The notes below the pieces were generated by a model, which saw only the letters and a list, made by a program, of their open reading frames with translations, searched no databases and was not told the DNA's origin. This document shows positions 1-8,303 of a DNA stretch of 64,000 nt, in pieces. Position 1 is the first letter of the stretch. Each line of letters begins with the position of its first letter. The DNA is taken from contig NZ_RFFG01000019.1 of the NCBI RefSeq assembly GCF_003696215.1, positions 50,765 to 114,764 on the forward strand, given 5' to 3'. The DNA is from Actinomadura harenae. Lineage in GTDB: Bacteria; Actinomycetota; Actinomycetes; Streptosporangiales; Streptosporangiaceae. Made by a program: the position numbers and the translations under genes.

Positions 1-498
1 CGACCCCCACCAGAAGTGGTTCAGCAGCGCCCCGCCGAGCAGCGGACCGAGCCCGACCGCCAGGCCGCCGACGCCCATGAACATGCCGACGGCCATCGTC
101 CGCTCCTTCGGCTGGACGAACACGCGCCGCACCAGCGACAGCCCGGACGGCATCAGCGTCGCCCCGGCCGCGCCCAGCACCGCCCGCGCCGCGATCAGCC
201 ACTCGGCGGACGGCGCGTACGCGGTCGCGGCGGACGCGGCGGCGAACAGCGCGACGCCGCTCATGAGCACCCGCTTGTGCCCGAGCCGGTCACCGAGGAC
301 GCCCATCGTGACGAGCAGGCCGGCCAGCGCGAACCCGTACGCGTCCGCGATCCAGAGGATCTGCGTGGACGACGGGCGCAGGTCCTCGGACAGCTTCGGA
401 ACCGCCTGGTTCAGCGCCGTCATGTCGATGTTGGGCACGAGGGCCATGAGGGCGCAGACCCCGAACGTGCCCCACTTGCGTGCGTTGGTGATTTCCAT
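1..498 (-). CDS. MFS drug-exporter-type transporter, N-terminal part (cut by window edge)
   Basis: The first 166 residues of a major facilitator transporter, probably of the 14-helix DHA2 (EmrB/QacA) group that exports drugs by proton antiport across the inner membrane. The ATG at 498 gives MEITNARKWG, then a hydrophobic helix and a typical helix 1-2 region. The MFS loop signature between helices 2 and 3 is visible as GDRLGHKRVLM, and more helices follow up to the window edge. A short GAAGG lies upstream. It starts 90 bp downstream of the SARP-type regulator on the same strand, so it may be a target or operon partner of that regulator. Family sure; substrate unknown. Confidence 0.85.
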   Translation of the reverse strand, partial: MEITNARKWGTFGVCALMALVPNIDMTALNQAVPKLSEDLRPSSTQILWIADAYGFALAGLLVTMGVLGDRLGHKRVLMSGVALFAAASAATAYAPSAEWLIAARAVLGAAGATLMPSGLSLVRRVFVQPKERTMAVGMFMGVGGLAVGLGPLLGGALLNHFWWGS

Positions 499-588
499 GG
501 CCGAACCTTCGGCCGCGGCCCTCACCACGCGCGCACCATCCACGCACCGTCCGCGCACCGTTCCGGCGCGCGCGCTCGGCTCGGGCGG

Positions 589-3500
589 CTAGTCGGCCAG
601 TGCGGTGGTCCTGGCGTCCTCGGGGGACAGGGCGGCGCCTCGCTGGTAAAGCCTCTCGAACGCCTCGTCCCCGATGGCCGCGCGGACACCGGCCTCGATA
701 CGGATCAGGTCAGGGTCGCCGGCCGCCCGCACACCGGCCAGTGACGTGGACGTCCCGACCAGCAACGCCGCGCCCTCGGCGTCCCCTTCTGCGAGGGCGA
801 CCCCTGCCAGACCGAGCGCGGCGCCCGCCCGGTGCATGAAGATCGGATGGTCGAACGACAGGGACAACGCCTCGCGGTGCAGTTCCCGCGCGCGCACGAG
901 GTCGCACTCGCTTTCGGCGATCCAGCCCAGGCCCGACTTCGCGGCGGCCTTCGTCGCAATGGCGATGAAACGTTCGGACACGAATCCGTTCAGCGCCGTT
1001 TCGAACAGCCTCCGTGCCTCGGCAAGGTCGCCGCTCAGGCGCGCCACCTGCCCGAGGCCATGGAACGCGGCGGCGGTCTTGTCCGGAGTCCCGGCGCGCT
1101 GGCTGAGCTCGCGCGCGCTCTCCAGGTCGGCGTGCGCCGCGGCGAGGTCGCCGCTGTGCAGGTGCACCTCGCCGCGCCGGGACAGCAGATCGGACGTGTC
1201 CTCCAACGCGCCGAGGTCCCGGGTCATGGTCAGAGCCTCGTTCAGCAGTCCCAGCGCCCGCTCGCGGTCACCGAGCCGGTCGGCGATGAACGCCTGCGGG
1301 TCCAGGGAGTTCGCGACGCCCCAGCGGTCACCGAGCGCGCGGAACCCGTCGACGGCCGCCGCACAGGCGGCCTCGGCCGCGACCAGCTCGCCGCGGAACT
1401 GCAGCATGTACCCGTCGCTCATCTTGACCAGCGCCAACGTCCACGGTTCGTCCCCGACCCAGTCGGCGTACGGAGGCAGGGCGTCCGGATCGGGGCCCGC
1501 GGTCAGCGCCCACAACACCATCAAGGACGGCCACCGCAGCCGGTGGCGGATGCTGTTGACCAGCGTCGTCGCCCTTTCCAGCCAGACCGCCGTGCGCGGG
1601 CCGGAAGCCCCTGCCGTCACCGCGTTGGCGACGCACAGGACGTACTCCTCGTCCAAGTCGGACGGGACGTCCGAGCCGATCTGGTCCAGAAGCTCCTCGA
1701 TCAGAGGTGCGGCGTCCACCCGGCCGCGGAGCCACCAGTACCAGGACAGGGCCGCGGTCAGGTGCATCGCGCATTGGCGATCGTCCCGAACCGCCTGCCG
1801 CAGGGCGGCATGCAGGTTGCCGTGCTCGTCGCTCAGGCGCGCCAACCATTCCAGCTGGTCGTGCCCGCGCAGTTCGGTGTCGGCGCGCTTGGCCAGGTCG
1901 AGGAAGTAACGAAGGTGCGAAGCCCGGATCCCGGACGTCTCGCCGGCCTCGTCCAGCCGCTCGACGCAGAACGCCCGGATCGTCTCGAGCATCTGGAACC
2001 GCACGCCGTCGGACGTCCGGACCAGCGACTTCTCGGCGAGCCCCTCGAGCAGCCACTCGGCGTCCGGGACGTCGCAGACCGCCTCCGCCGTCTCCCGCGT
2101 CCAGCCGCCGGAGAAGACCGACAGCCGCCGCGCGAGAGTGCGCTCGTCGTCGTCCAGCAGGTCCCAGCTCCACCCGACGACGGCGCGGAGCGTCTGGTGC
2201 CGGGGCGCGGCGGCCCGGTTCCCGCGCGACAGCAGCCGGAAACGGTCGTCCAGCCGCGCCGCGACCTCGGCCACAGGCAGCGCCCGCAGCCGTGCCGCCG
2301 CGAGTTCGATCGCCAGCGGCAGGCCGTCCAGTGCGGCGCAGATCCGGCGGACGTCGCCCGCGTTCTCCTCGTCCACCACGAAGCCCGGACGGACCGCCTC
2401 CGCCCGTTCCATGAAGAGCCGCACGGCTGCGAAGTCGGTCGCCTCGTGCGCGTGCGCGTCCTCAGGAGGCAACGGCAGCGGCGGAATCGGGCACAACACC
2501 TCGCCGGTCACCCCGAGCGCCTCACGACTGGTCGTCAGCACCCGAAGCTCCGGGCAGGACGTCAGCAGCAGGTGCGCCAGCCGTGCCACCTCCTCCACGA
2601 CCTGCTCACAGTTGTCCAGGACGAGCAGGACGCGTCGTGCCGCCAGCCCCGCCACCAGCCGCTCGACAGGGTCGGAGACCTGGTCGTCCCGTCGCATCCC
2701 GAGCGCGCCGACCAGCGCCGGAGCCACTTCCTTGTCCATCCCGGACGTGGCCAGCTCGACGAAGCAGACCTCGCCCTCCTGCCGCGTGGCCGCTTCCACG
2801 GCGAGACGCGTCTTGCCCGCGCCGCCGGGCCCGAGCAGCGTCACCAGCCGTCCGCTCGCGAGCATCTCCCCGATGCGCCGCAGTTCGTCGTCCCTGCCCA
2901 CGAAGCTGGTCAGCTGCGAAGGGATCGTTCTGACGGGCGCAGGCAGTTCGACCTTGGCCGCCACCGGCGCGTCCCTCGGGGCGGTGCTCGGAGCGGGCTT
3001 TTCGAGGTCGCCGCGCAAGATCGCCACATGCAGGTCAGCCAGTTCGCCGGACGGATCGGCCCCCAGCTCCTCGGCCAAGACCTGCCGTGCGTTCTCGTAG
3101 ACCTCGAGTGCCTCGGCCTGCCGCCCGGTTCCGTAGAGCGCGCGCATGAGCAGCCCTCGTGCGCGCTCGCGAAGCGGAGACGTCTCGACGACCTGCCGAA
3201 GCCGCTCCACAGCCGCCCCCGGCATGCCCGCCGCGACCTGAGCGTCCGCCAGGTCCTCGACGGCGGCGACGCGCGCCTCCTCCAGCCGCGCCGCCTGCCC
3301 CTCGGCGAAAGGCGAGTCCCGGACGTCGGCGAGAGCGGGTCCGCGCCACAGACCGAGTGCCTCCTCCAGCAGCTCGGCGGCCCGGGCCGCCTCACCGCCG
3401 CCGAGCGCACGCCGTCCGTCCCGGGCCAGCTCGGCGAACCGCGACGCGTCCACCTGCGCGCCGGGGACATTCAGCCGGTACCCCGCCGGATGCCCCTCGA

Positions 3501-3735
3501 CCAGGGACGCGTCCCGCAGTCCGCGCCGCAGCCGCGACACCTGCGACTGCAGCGCGTTGACCGCCCCGGCGGGCGCGTCCTCGCCGTACAGGCCGTCGAT
3601 CAGGTGCTCGGCCGTGACGACGCGTCCGGCCGAAAGGGCCAGCATCGCCAGTAGCGCGCGCACACGAGGCCCGCCTACGGCCACGCTCTCCTCGCCGAGC
3701 CGAGCCTCGACCGGCCCCAGGACACCGAACTCCAT
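589..3735 (-). CDS. SARP/AfsR-like regulator: winged helix, BTAD, NB-ARC ATPase, TPR-like tail
   Basis: A 1048-residue transcription regulator of the AfsR/SARP type. Residues about 1-95 are an OmpR-like winged-helix DNA-binding domain (MEFGVLGPVEARLG start, LRRGLRD region), 100-245 a bacterial transcriptional activation domain, and about 270-560 an NB-ARC/STAND ATPase with P-loop GPGGAGKT near residue 302 and the VLDNCE Walker B region. The rest is alpha-helical, TPR-like repeats. The ATG at 3735 is chosen because the domain begins right there; the open frame runs 120 codons further but would overlap the upstream exporter gene and reads as low-quality sequence. It lies 29 bp after one MFS exporter gene and 90 bp before another, so local control of export is likely. 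Family is sure; the target is inferred. Confidence 0.9.
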   Translation of the reverse strand: MEFGVLGPVEARLGEESVAVGGPRVRALLAMLALSAGRVVTAEHLIDGLYGEDAPAGAVNALQSQVSRLRRGLRDASLVEGHPAGYRLNVPGAQVDASRFAELARDGRRALGGGEAARAAELLEEALGLWRGPALADVRDSPFAEGQAARLEEARVAAVEDLADAQVAAGMPGAAVERLRQVVETSPLRERARGLLMRALYGTGRQAEALEVYENARQVLAEELGADPSGELADLHVAILRGDLEKPAPSTAPRDAPVAAKVELPAPVRTIPSQLTSFVGRDDELRRIGEMLASGRLVTLLGPGGAGKTRLAVEAATRQEGEVCFVELATSGMDKEVAPALVGALGMRRDDQVSDPVERLVAGLAARRVLLVLDNCEQVVEEVARLAHLLLTSCPELRVLTTSREALGVTGEVLCPIPPLPLPPEDAHAHEATDFAAVRLFMERAEAVRPGFVVDEENAGDVRRICAALDGLPLAIELAAARLRALPVAEVAARLDDRFRLLSRGNRAAAPRHQTLRAVVGWSWDLLDDDERTLARRLSVFSGGWTRETAEAVCDVPDAEWLLEGLAEKSLVRTSDGVRFQMLETIRAFCVERLDEAGETSGIRASHLRYFLDLAKRADTELRGHDQLEWLARLSDEHGNLHAALRQAVRDDRQCAMHLTAALSWYWWLRGRVDAAPLIEELLDQIGSDVPSDLDEEYVLCVANAVTAGASGPRTAVWLERATTLVNSIRHRLRWPSLMVLWALTAGPDPDALPPYADWVGDEPWTLALVKMSDGYMLQFRGELVAAEAACAAAVDGFRALGDRWGVANSLDPQAFIADRLGDRERALGLLNEALTMTRDLGALEDTSDLLSRRGEVHLHSGDLAAAHADLESARELSQRAGTPDKTAAAFHGLGQVARLSGDLAEARRLFETALNGFVSERFIAIATKAAAKSGLGWIAESECDLVRARELHREALSLSFDHPIFMHRAGAALGLAGVALAEGDAEGAALLVGTSTSLAGVRAAGDPDLIRIEAGVRAAIGDEAFERLYQRGAALSPEDARTTALAD

Positions 3736-3764
3736 ACGGGCAAGTCTCCCGTATCGGACGCGTG

Positions 3765-4958
3765 CTAGGGAGCGACCTCGACTTCCGAAACCGGCTGTGC
3801 CACCTCCAGGGGGCGAACTCGATGCCGGGGGAGCGCCAGATAGGACAACCCGAGACCGGCGATGCTGAGCACCGCTCCCGCGAGCCCGGTCCAACGCGGC
3901 CCAATATCTGAGACGACGAGCCCGCCGACCACCGATCCCAAAGCGATTCCGATGTTGAACGCCGCGACGTTCACCGAGATGGCCAGCGTGGGCGCCTTGC
4001 CCGCGTGCTTCAGCAACAGGCTCTGCAGAGTCGGCGTGGTGGACGAGGCCAACAGCCCGAACACCAGCACAGCCGCCACCGCACCGACCTTCCACGGCAG
4101 CGCCAGCGCCACCACCACCAGCGCGACGGCCAGCCCGCCGAACGTCCCGCGCACCGTCATCGCCAGAGACCGGTCAGCGAACCGTCCAGCGGCCAGCCCT
4201 CCCACCAGGCTGCCGAGGCCGTACACGACCAGCAGCCCCGAAACGGCCGCCGCGCCGAACCCGGTGACCTCCCGCAACGACGGCGCCAGATAGGTGAACA
4301 CGCTCGACACGGCCGCCATCCCGACCGCCGTCGTGGCCACCACCAGCAGAACCGGCCGCGAGACCACCGTCCGGACCTCGTCCCGGACCCGTGTCCCGCC
4401 GCTCTCGCCACGCGGCAGCAGAACCCCCAGCGCGACCGCCATGACCAGCGCCAGGCCCGCGAGCAGCGCGAACGGGGCCCGCCACCCGGCGCCCTCCCCG
4501 ATCAGCACCCCGAGCGGGACCCCCAGCAAGGTCGCGACCGAGAACCCGGCCGCCACCCCCGCGATCGCCGACCCGACCCGCTCGGGCCGCACGACCCGGG
4601 TGGTCAGCATCAACGCCAGCGTCAGGAACGCCGCGTGGCTCAGCGACGCCACCACCCGTCCCACGATCAGCACCCAGTAGGACGGCGCGACCGCGCACAA
4701 CGCGTTCCCCGCCGCGAACACCACCAGCAACCCGACCGCCAGCACCCGCCGCGGGACCCGCACCGTCGCCGCGGTCAGCAGCGGACCGCCCAGAACGACG
4801 CCCAGCGCGTAGGCCGTCACCGCCTGACCGGCCGCCGCCACCGAGACTCCCAGGTCGGAGGCCATCTGCGGCAGCAACCCCGCCACCAGGTACTCCGACG
4901 TCCCCACCACGAAAACGCTCGCGCCCAAGGCCGCGAGCAGCACGAAGATCCTGCTCAT
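3765..4958 (-). CDS. MFS exporter, 12-helix DHA1 (AraJ/Cmx) type
   Basis: A 397-residue inner-membrane exporter of the DHA1 group (AraJ, Cmx/CmlR-like chloramphenicol exporters). It begins MSRIFVLLAALG, runs into the conserved GTSEYLVAGLLP motif of this group after helix 1, and has about twelve hydrophobic segments. ATG 4958 is preferred: an in-frame start 26 codons upstream would cover the divergent promoter and MerR operator. It is divergent from a MerR regulator with 49 bp between the two starts, so direct MerR control is likely. The SARP-type gene follows after 29 bp and may be cotranscribed. Substrate unknown. Confidence 0.88.
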   Translation of the reverse strand: MSRIFVLLAALGASVFVVGTSEYLVAGLLPQMASDLGVSVAAAGQAVTAYALGVVLGGPLLTAATVRVPRRVLAVGLLVVFAAGNALCAVAPSYWVLIVGRVVASLSHAAFLTLALMLTTRVVRPERVGSAIAGVAAGFSVATLLGVPLGVLIGEGAGWRAPFALLAGLALVMAVALGVLLPRGESGGTRVRDEVRTVVSRPVLLVVATTAVGMAAVSSVFTYLAPSLREVTGFGAAAVSGLLVVYGLGSLVGGLAAGRFADRSLAMTVRGTFGGLAVALVVVALALPWKVGAVAAVLVFGLLASSTTPTLQSLLLKHAGKAPTLAISVNVAAFNIGIALGSVVGGLVVSDIGPRWTGLAGAVLSIAGLGLSYLALPRHRVRPLEVAQPVSEVEVAP

Positions 4959-4972
4959 GCCTCGGAAGGTAG

Positions 4973-4994
4973 AGTCTGACACCCATGTGAGAGT
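4973..4994. promoter_or_regulatory. MerR-type operator between divergent exporter and merR genes
   Basis: An imperfect inverted repeat AGTCTGACA-(4 bp)-TGTGAGAGT, 7 of 9 bases matching between arms, in the 49 bp between the divergent starts. On the minus strand a TTGACT -35-like box (4992-4997) overlaps one edge, and CT-rich -10 candidates lie 17-19 bp on. A dyad filling an elongated spacer is the usual MerR-family arrangement. Direct binding is inferred. Confidence 0.55.
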
Positions 4995-5007
4995 CAAGGG
5001 AGCGTCC

Positions 5008-5364
5008 ATGCGCATCGGCGAGCTGTCCCGCCGCACCGAGGTCCCCGTCCGCCTGCTCCGCTACTACGAGGAGCAGGGCCTTCTGACCCCCACCCGCCTC
5101 CCCAGCGGCTACCGCGAGTACGACCCGCAGGACGTCCAGGCCGTCCGCCGCATCCGCTCCTTGCTGGCCGCCGGCCTCAACACGGCGACCATCGCCACCG
5201 TCCTGCCCTGCCTGGAGGGCGACCCCGACCGCCTCGTCCCGATCTGCGACGACCTCGTCGCCGACCTCCTCCGCGAACGGGCCCGCATGACCTCCGCCAT
5301 CGAGGCCCTCGAAATCTCCCGGCACCTCCTCGACACCGTCATCACCGCCGCCGGCCCCGCCTGA
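5008..5364 (+). CDS. MerR-family transcriptional regulator
   Basis: A 118-residue MerR-type regulator. The N-terminal winged helix is canonical: MRIGELSRRTEVPVRLLRYY, then EEQGLLTPTR and GYREYD. A helical dimerisation region follows and ends near residue 118. There are few cysteines, so an organic ligand is more likely than a metal. ATG 5008 begins exactly at the HTH; an earlier in-frame start at 4957 would overlap the exporter start and the operator. Its position divergent to an MFS exporter suggests that it controls that exporter in response to a drug-like effector, which is inference. Confidence 0.88.
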   Translation: MRIGELSRRTEVPVRLLRYYEEQGLLTPTRLPSGYREYDPQDVQAVRRIRSLLAAGLNTATIATVLPCLEGDPDRLVPICDDLVADLLRERARMTSAIEALEISRHLLDTVITAAGPA

Positions 5365-5379
5365 CCAGGCCCGACCGCG

Positions 5380-5916
5380 TCAGAACAGCACGCCCAGGTT
5401 CTTGGAGAGCACGACCGACTGGTTCAGCATGATCCTGCGCTCGAAGATCCGGAGCCCGTCGCTCGTGCGCCGGAACCGGTCGGCCCGGCTGCCCGCGTAG
5501 GTGTCCTCCTCGTCCTCGTGCCTGTTGCGGTTGAGCAGGAAGCGCGACGTCACCGCGAAATCCCCGGTCTCCGGGTCGGGTGCTCCGACCATCACGTTGG
5601 TGACCAGCCGCACCGTCCGTGACGGCGGTTCCTCCGCCCACGCCGACCCCGTCCGCAGCTTGCGGACGCGCGCCTCGAGGAACGGCTTGTCGTCGTCGAA
5701 CAGGGCCAGGGCCTGCTCCGACTCCCGTGTCTCGCCGTCCTTCGACGGCAGGTTGAGGCGGATCGGCATGACGTACCGCAGGTCGTCGGCGAACAACTCC
5801 AGCCACGCGTCGAACTCGTGCCGGTCGAGCAGGTCGGCCTCCCGAAAGAGGAACTGCTCGACCTCGTGCTGGAGGAGCAGCCGGTCGAGCGCGGCCTCCG
5901 GAAGCAGCGTCGTCAT
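5380..5916 (-). CDS. Aromatic-ring-hydroxylating dioxygenase, beta (small) subunit
   Basis: A 178-residue small subunit of a Rieske non-haem-iron dioxygenase (SnoaL/NTF2-like fold), a structural partner of the catalytic alpha chain. Recognisable are the opening helix with VEQFLFREADLLDRHEFDAW, the FADDLRYVMP strand and the C-terminal RIFERRIMLNQSVVLSKNLG. Its ATG overlaps the alpha-subunit stop by 4 bp, so the two are translationally coupled. Length is normal for the family. No ferredoxin or reductase gene is next to the pair, so electrons must come from proteins encoded elsewhere. The substrate cannot be read from sequence. Confidence 0.9.
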   Translation of the reverse strand: MTTLLPEAALDRLLLQHEVEQFLFREADLLDRHEFDAWLELFADDLRYVMPIRLNLPSKDGETRESEQALALFDDDKPFLEARVRKLRTGSAWAEEPPSRTVRLVTNVMVGAPDPETGDFAVTSRFLLNRNRHEDEEDTYAGSRADRFRRTSDGLRIFERRIMLNQSVVLSKNLGVLF

Positions 5917-7259
5917 GGCGCCACCACCTGCGCGTCGACCGAGCCTCCTGCCGTCCCGATCCCGGGACGCGCGCCGTCCCGGAACTCGGCCGGATGCGGC
6001 ACCGCCATCAACTCCGACCACCTCTCGTAGAAGCAGCGCTGGTTGGCCTCGCTGTACACGTCGTCGACGCTCCCGGGGAAATCCGGAAACGACGCCTGAG
6101 GGACGCGCTCGTGGCCCATCCGGTAGTGCAGCGGCAGCCCTCGCGCGATGAAGCCGTCACCGGAACCGGCGCTGTAGTGCCACTGCTCCCCGTCGTCCTG
6201 CTCCCACGTTCCGGACGGGCCGAAATGACGCTGGTAGTCCAGGAGCAGGGCGCGCCGGACGGCCGGAGGGGCGCTCGCGGGAACGACCGCCCAGGAGTAC
6301 ACCTCCATCGCGTCCGGCCCCTTGGGATGCCAGATCCGCAGGTTGGACCGGATGAACAGCAGGGACAGGTTGGGGAAGACGTTGCCGTGGAAGAACACGG
6401 CGTCCCTGGCCCGGGGCCTGCCGAGATGCCGCTCGGCGCGGTCGGCCAGCCCGGCCATCCACTCGCAGACCTCCTCCGAGAACCCGGCGGTGCGCCAGTA
6501 GTCGAACCCGTCGAGTCCGCCGATCCCGTGCCCACCGGACATGGCCACCTGGAACCCGGTCGTGGGCATCGGAGCCTCATCGCTGCGGCCCGGCTCGGCG
6601 AGCACGGCCGACAGGTGCGTGGAGGCGACGTGGTAGGTGTCCCCGGCGAACTGCTCGGCGGCCAGCTTCCAGTTGCCGCGCATCCGCCACTTGTGGACGC
6701 CGGGAACCATCACGGCGCCCTGCCCGTCCGGATCGAGCAGGACGTCGAGGAAGTAGGTCACGTCGCCGAGATACTCGCGCAGAGGCGGAATCTCGGTGTC
6801 CCACGTCCCGAAGACCAGCCCTTTGTAGGTCTCCACCCGCGGGACCGCCGCCAGCCCCCATTCCGAACGGTCAAGTCGCTCCCCGTAGGCGGCCCTCTCC
6901 TCGGGCACCGCTATCAGCGTCCCATCGGTTCCGTAGGACCAGCCGTGATAGGGACACGTGAACGCCTTGGCGTTCCCGGAGTCGTACCGGCAGACCCGCA
7001 TGCCCCGGTGGCGACAGGAATTCAGCAACACCCGGTAAGTGCCGTCACGCTGCCGGGTGACGATGACCGGGTCCGCGCCCATAAAGGTCGTGAAGAAATC
7101 GCCCGCCCGCCCGAACTGGGTCTCGTGGGCCAGGAAGAGCCAGCTCCGGGCGAACACGCGTCCGAGTTCCTGCTGGTAGAGCGCGGGGTCCGAGAAGACC
7201 GCCCGGTCGACGAGCGTCCGCTCGCCATCGACGAATGCCCTGCCTTGCCGCGGATCCAT
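5913..7259 (-). CDS. Aromatic-ring-hydroxylating dioxygenase, alpha subunit (Rieske)
   Basis: A 448-residue catalytic subunit that adds O2 to an aromatic or related ring. The Rieske [2Fe-2S] centre is C82-x-H84 and C102-x2-H105 (SCRHRG and CPYHGW). The mononuclear iron site is the DTYHVASTH segment (D-x2-H-x4-H) near residue 205, including the bridging Asp typical of these enzymes. ATG 7259 has GGACGGAG about 6 bp upstream; an in-frame start 11 codons earlier lacks this. It is coupled to the beta subunit and divergent from a nitroreductase gene across an AT-richer 188-bp gap. A role in degrading or tailoring an aromatic compound is likely, with unknown substrate. Confidence 0.92.
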   Translation of the reverse strand: MDPRQGRAFVDGERTLVDRAVFSDPALYQQELGRVFARSWLFLAHETQFGRAGDFFTTFMGADPVIVTRQRDGTYRVLLNSCRHRGMRVCRYDSGNAKAFTCPYHGWSYGTDGTLIAVPEERAAYGERLDRSEWGLAAVPRVETYKGLVFGTWDTEIPPLREYLGDVTYFLDVLLDPDGQGAVMVPGVHKWRMRGNWKLAAEQFAGDTYHVASTHLSAVLAEPGRSDEAPMPTTGFQVAMSGGHGIGGLDGFDYWRTAGFSEEVCEWMAGLADRAERHLGRPRARDAVFFHGNVFPNLSLLFIRSNLRIWHPKGPDAMEVYSWAVVPASAPPAVRRALLLDYQRHFGPSGTWEQDDGEQWHYSAGSGDGFIARGLPLHYRMGHERVPQASFPDFPGSVDDVYSEANQRCFYERWSELMAVPHPAEFRDGARPGIGTAGGSVDAQVVAP

Positions 7260-7393
7260 GCGAACTCCGTCCCCTGCGCGACCCGAGAACAACGGCCGCC
7301 CGCCAACCTCGATCCGGCGCGGACCGGCGGCCCCGTCATCCCGGAACGCGCCCGACGGCCGTGGGCTCGCAGGTCGGCTTTCTCGATGCGTAT

Positions 7394-7408
7394 ACTACCC
7401 TTAGTAGT
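7394..7408. promoter_or_regulatory. Operator-like dyad between dioxygenase and nitroreductase genes
   Basis: ACTAC-CCTTA-GTAGT, a perfect 5-bp inverted repeat in a locally AT-rich patch (7383-7430), overlapping a TATACT box. It sits in the divergent promoter region of the dioxygenase and nitroreductase genes, so a regulator could control both. No regulator gene is adjacent. Confidence 0.4.
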
Positions 7409-7447
7409 GGCCTATATGCGATATGTAGTGATGTGCTTGGGGGCACG

Positions 7448-8005
7448 ATGGCCGAGCAAATCCAGGGCGATCCGCCGCGAGAGGCGCCCGAAGGCGTGAA
7501 GCTGCTACTCACCCGCACCGCCGTCCGCCAGTTCACCGACCAGCCCGTCGCCGACGACCTCGTGACCCTGATGACCGAGGCGATGGTGGCCGCGCCATCG
7601 GCCTCCAACCGGCAGGCGTGGGCCTTCGTCGTCGTCCGCGACCCGCGCACGCTCCGCCTGGTCAGGGCCTTCGCGCCGGGCATCATCGCGCCGCCCACGA
7701 TGATCGTCGCCGCCTGCTTCGACCGTCCCCGCGCGACCCTGGACGGCGGCGAGGGCGCCGACGAGGGCCTGCTGTGCCTCGCGATGGCGGTCCAGAACCT
7801 CCTGCTCTCCGCCCACGCCCTCGGCCTGGGCGGCTGCCCGGTCGCCAGCTTCCGCGAGGAGCCGATCCGCCTGATCCTCGGCCTGCCCGCGCACATCGAG
7901 CCCGTCCTGCTCGTCCCCGTCGGGCATCCCGCCCGCCGCAACCCGCACGCCGCCCGACGCGATGCGAACGAGGTGATCCACCATGAGTGCTGGAACGGAT
8001 CGTGA
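7448..8005 (+). CDS. Nitroreductase-family flavoprotein
   Basis: A 185-residue FMN-dependent nitroreductase-family protein, expected to reduce nitro, quinone or enone groups with NAD(P)H as a cytosolic dimer. Family features are the TRTAVRQFTDQPV start, APSASNRQAWAFVVV (FMN phosphate contact region), AMAVQNLLLSAHALGLGGCPV, and a C-terminal PVGHPA. ATG 7448 has a GGGGG tract 6 bp upstream; GTG 7433 is also in frame. It overlaps the next gene by 23 bp and is divergent from the ring dioxygenase, so a shared aromatic pathway is plausible but not proven. Confidence 0.87.
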   Translation: MAEQIQGDPPREAPEGVKLLLTRTAVRQFTDQPVADDLVTLMTEAMVAAPSASNRQAWAFVVVRDPRTLRLVRAFAPGIIAPPTMIVAACFDRPRATLDGGEGADEGLLCLAMAVQNLLLSAHALGLGGCPVASFREEPIRLILGLPAHIEPVLLVPVGHPARRNPHAARRDANEVIHHECWNGS

Positions 8006-8303
8006 GATCGGCGAAGAGCTTCTCCTGCTGACCGCCTACCTGCTCAGCAGCGGCCGCGGCCTGTTCGACGAACCCCGCGCCTACGGCCCCCTACGCTGCG
8101 CCGACGCCGCCCGCCGCGCCCTGGCCCTGGCCGAACAATCCGGAATCGACAACGAGGAGGTCCACGCCATCCGCACCCGGCTCGACGACGTCGTCCAGGG
8201 CGCCATGGGCGAGACCCAACTGGACGACCTGCTCGATCACCTCTGCGAACGAATGGCGACCGTCCTCCACGACTCAGACCTCATTACTCCCACCCAAACC
8301 TGA
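7983..8303 (+). CDS. Small DUF6092-like protein
   Basis: A 106-residue, mainly helical, acidic soluble protein. The pattern EELLLLTAYLLSSGRGLFDEP with YGPLRCADAARR resembles actinobacterial DUF6092 proteins, recalled from memory and not searched. No function is known. Its ATG overlaps the nitroreductase end by 23 bp, so the two are cotranscribed and probably coupled. Its 3' end overlaps the convergent helicase gene by 30 bp. Confidence 0.7.
   Translation: MSAGTDREIGEELLLLTAYLLSSGRGLFDEPRAYGPLRCADAARRALALAEQSGIDNEEVHAIRTRLDDVVQGAMGETQLDDLLDHLCERMATVLHDSDLITPTQT

Noticed and set aside
832..3654. A 940-codon open frame on the plus strand opposite the SARP gene
   Set aside because: No recognisable protein features; it is an antisense frame kept open by GC-rich codon bias. 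The minus frame has complete domain motifs.
3736..4095. 120-residue N-terminal extension of the SARP gene
   Set aside because: Overlaps the neighbouring exporter gene and has no domain; the winged helix starts at the ATG at 3735.
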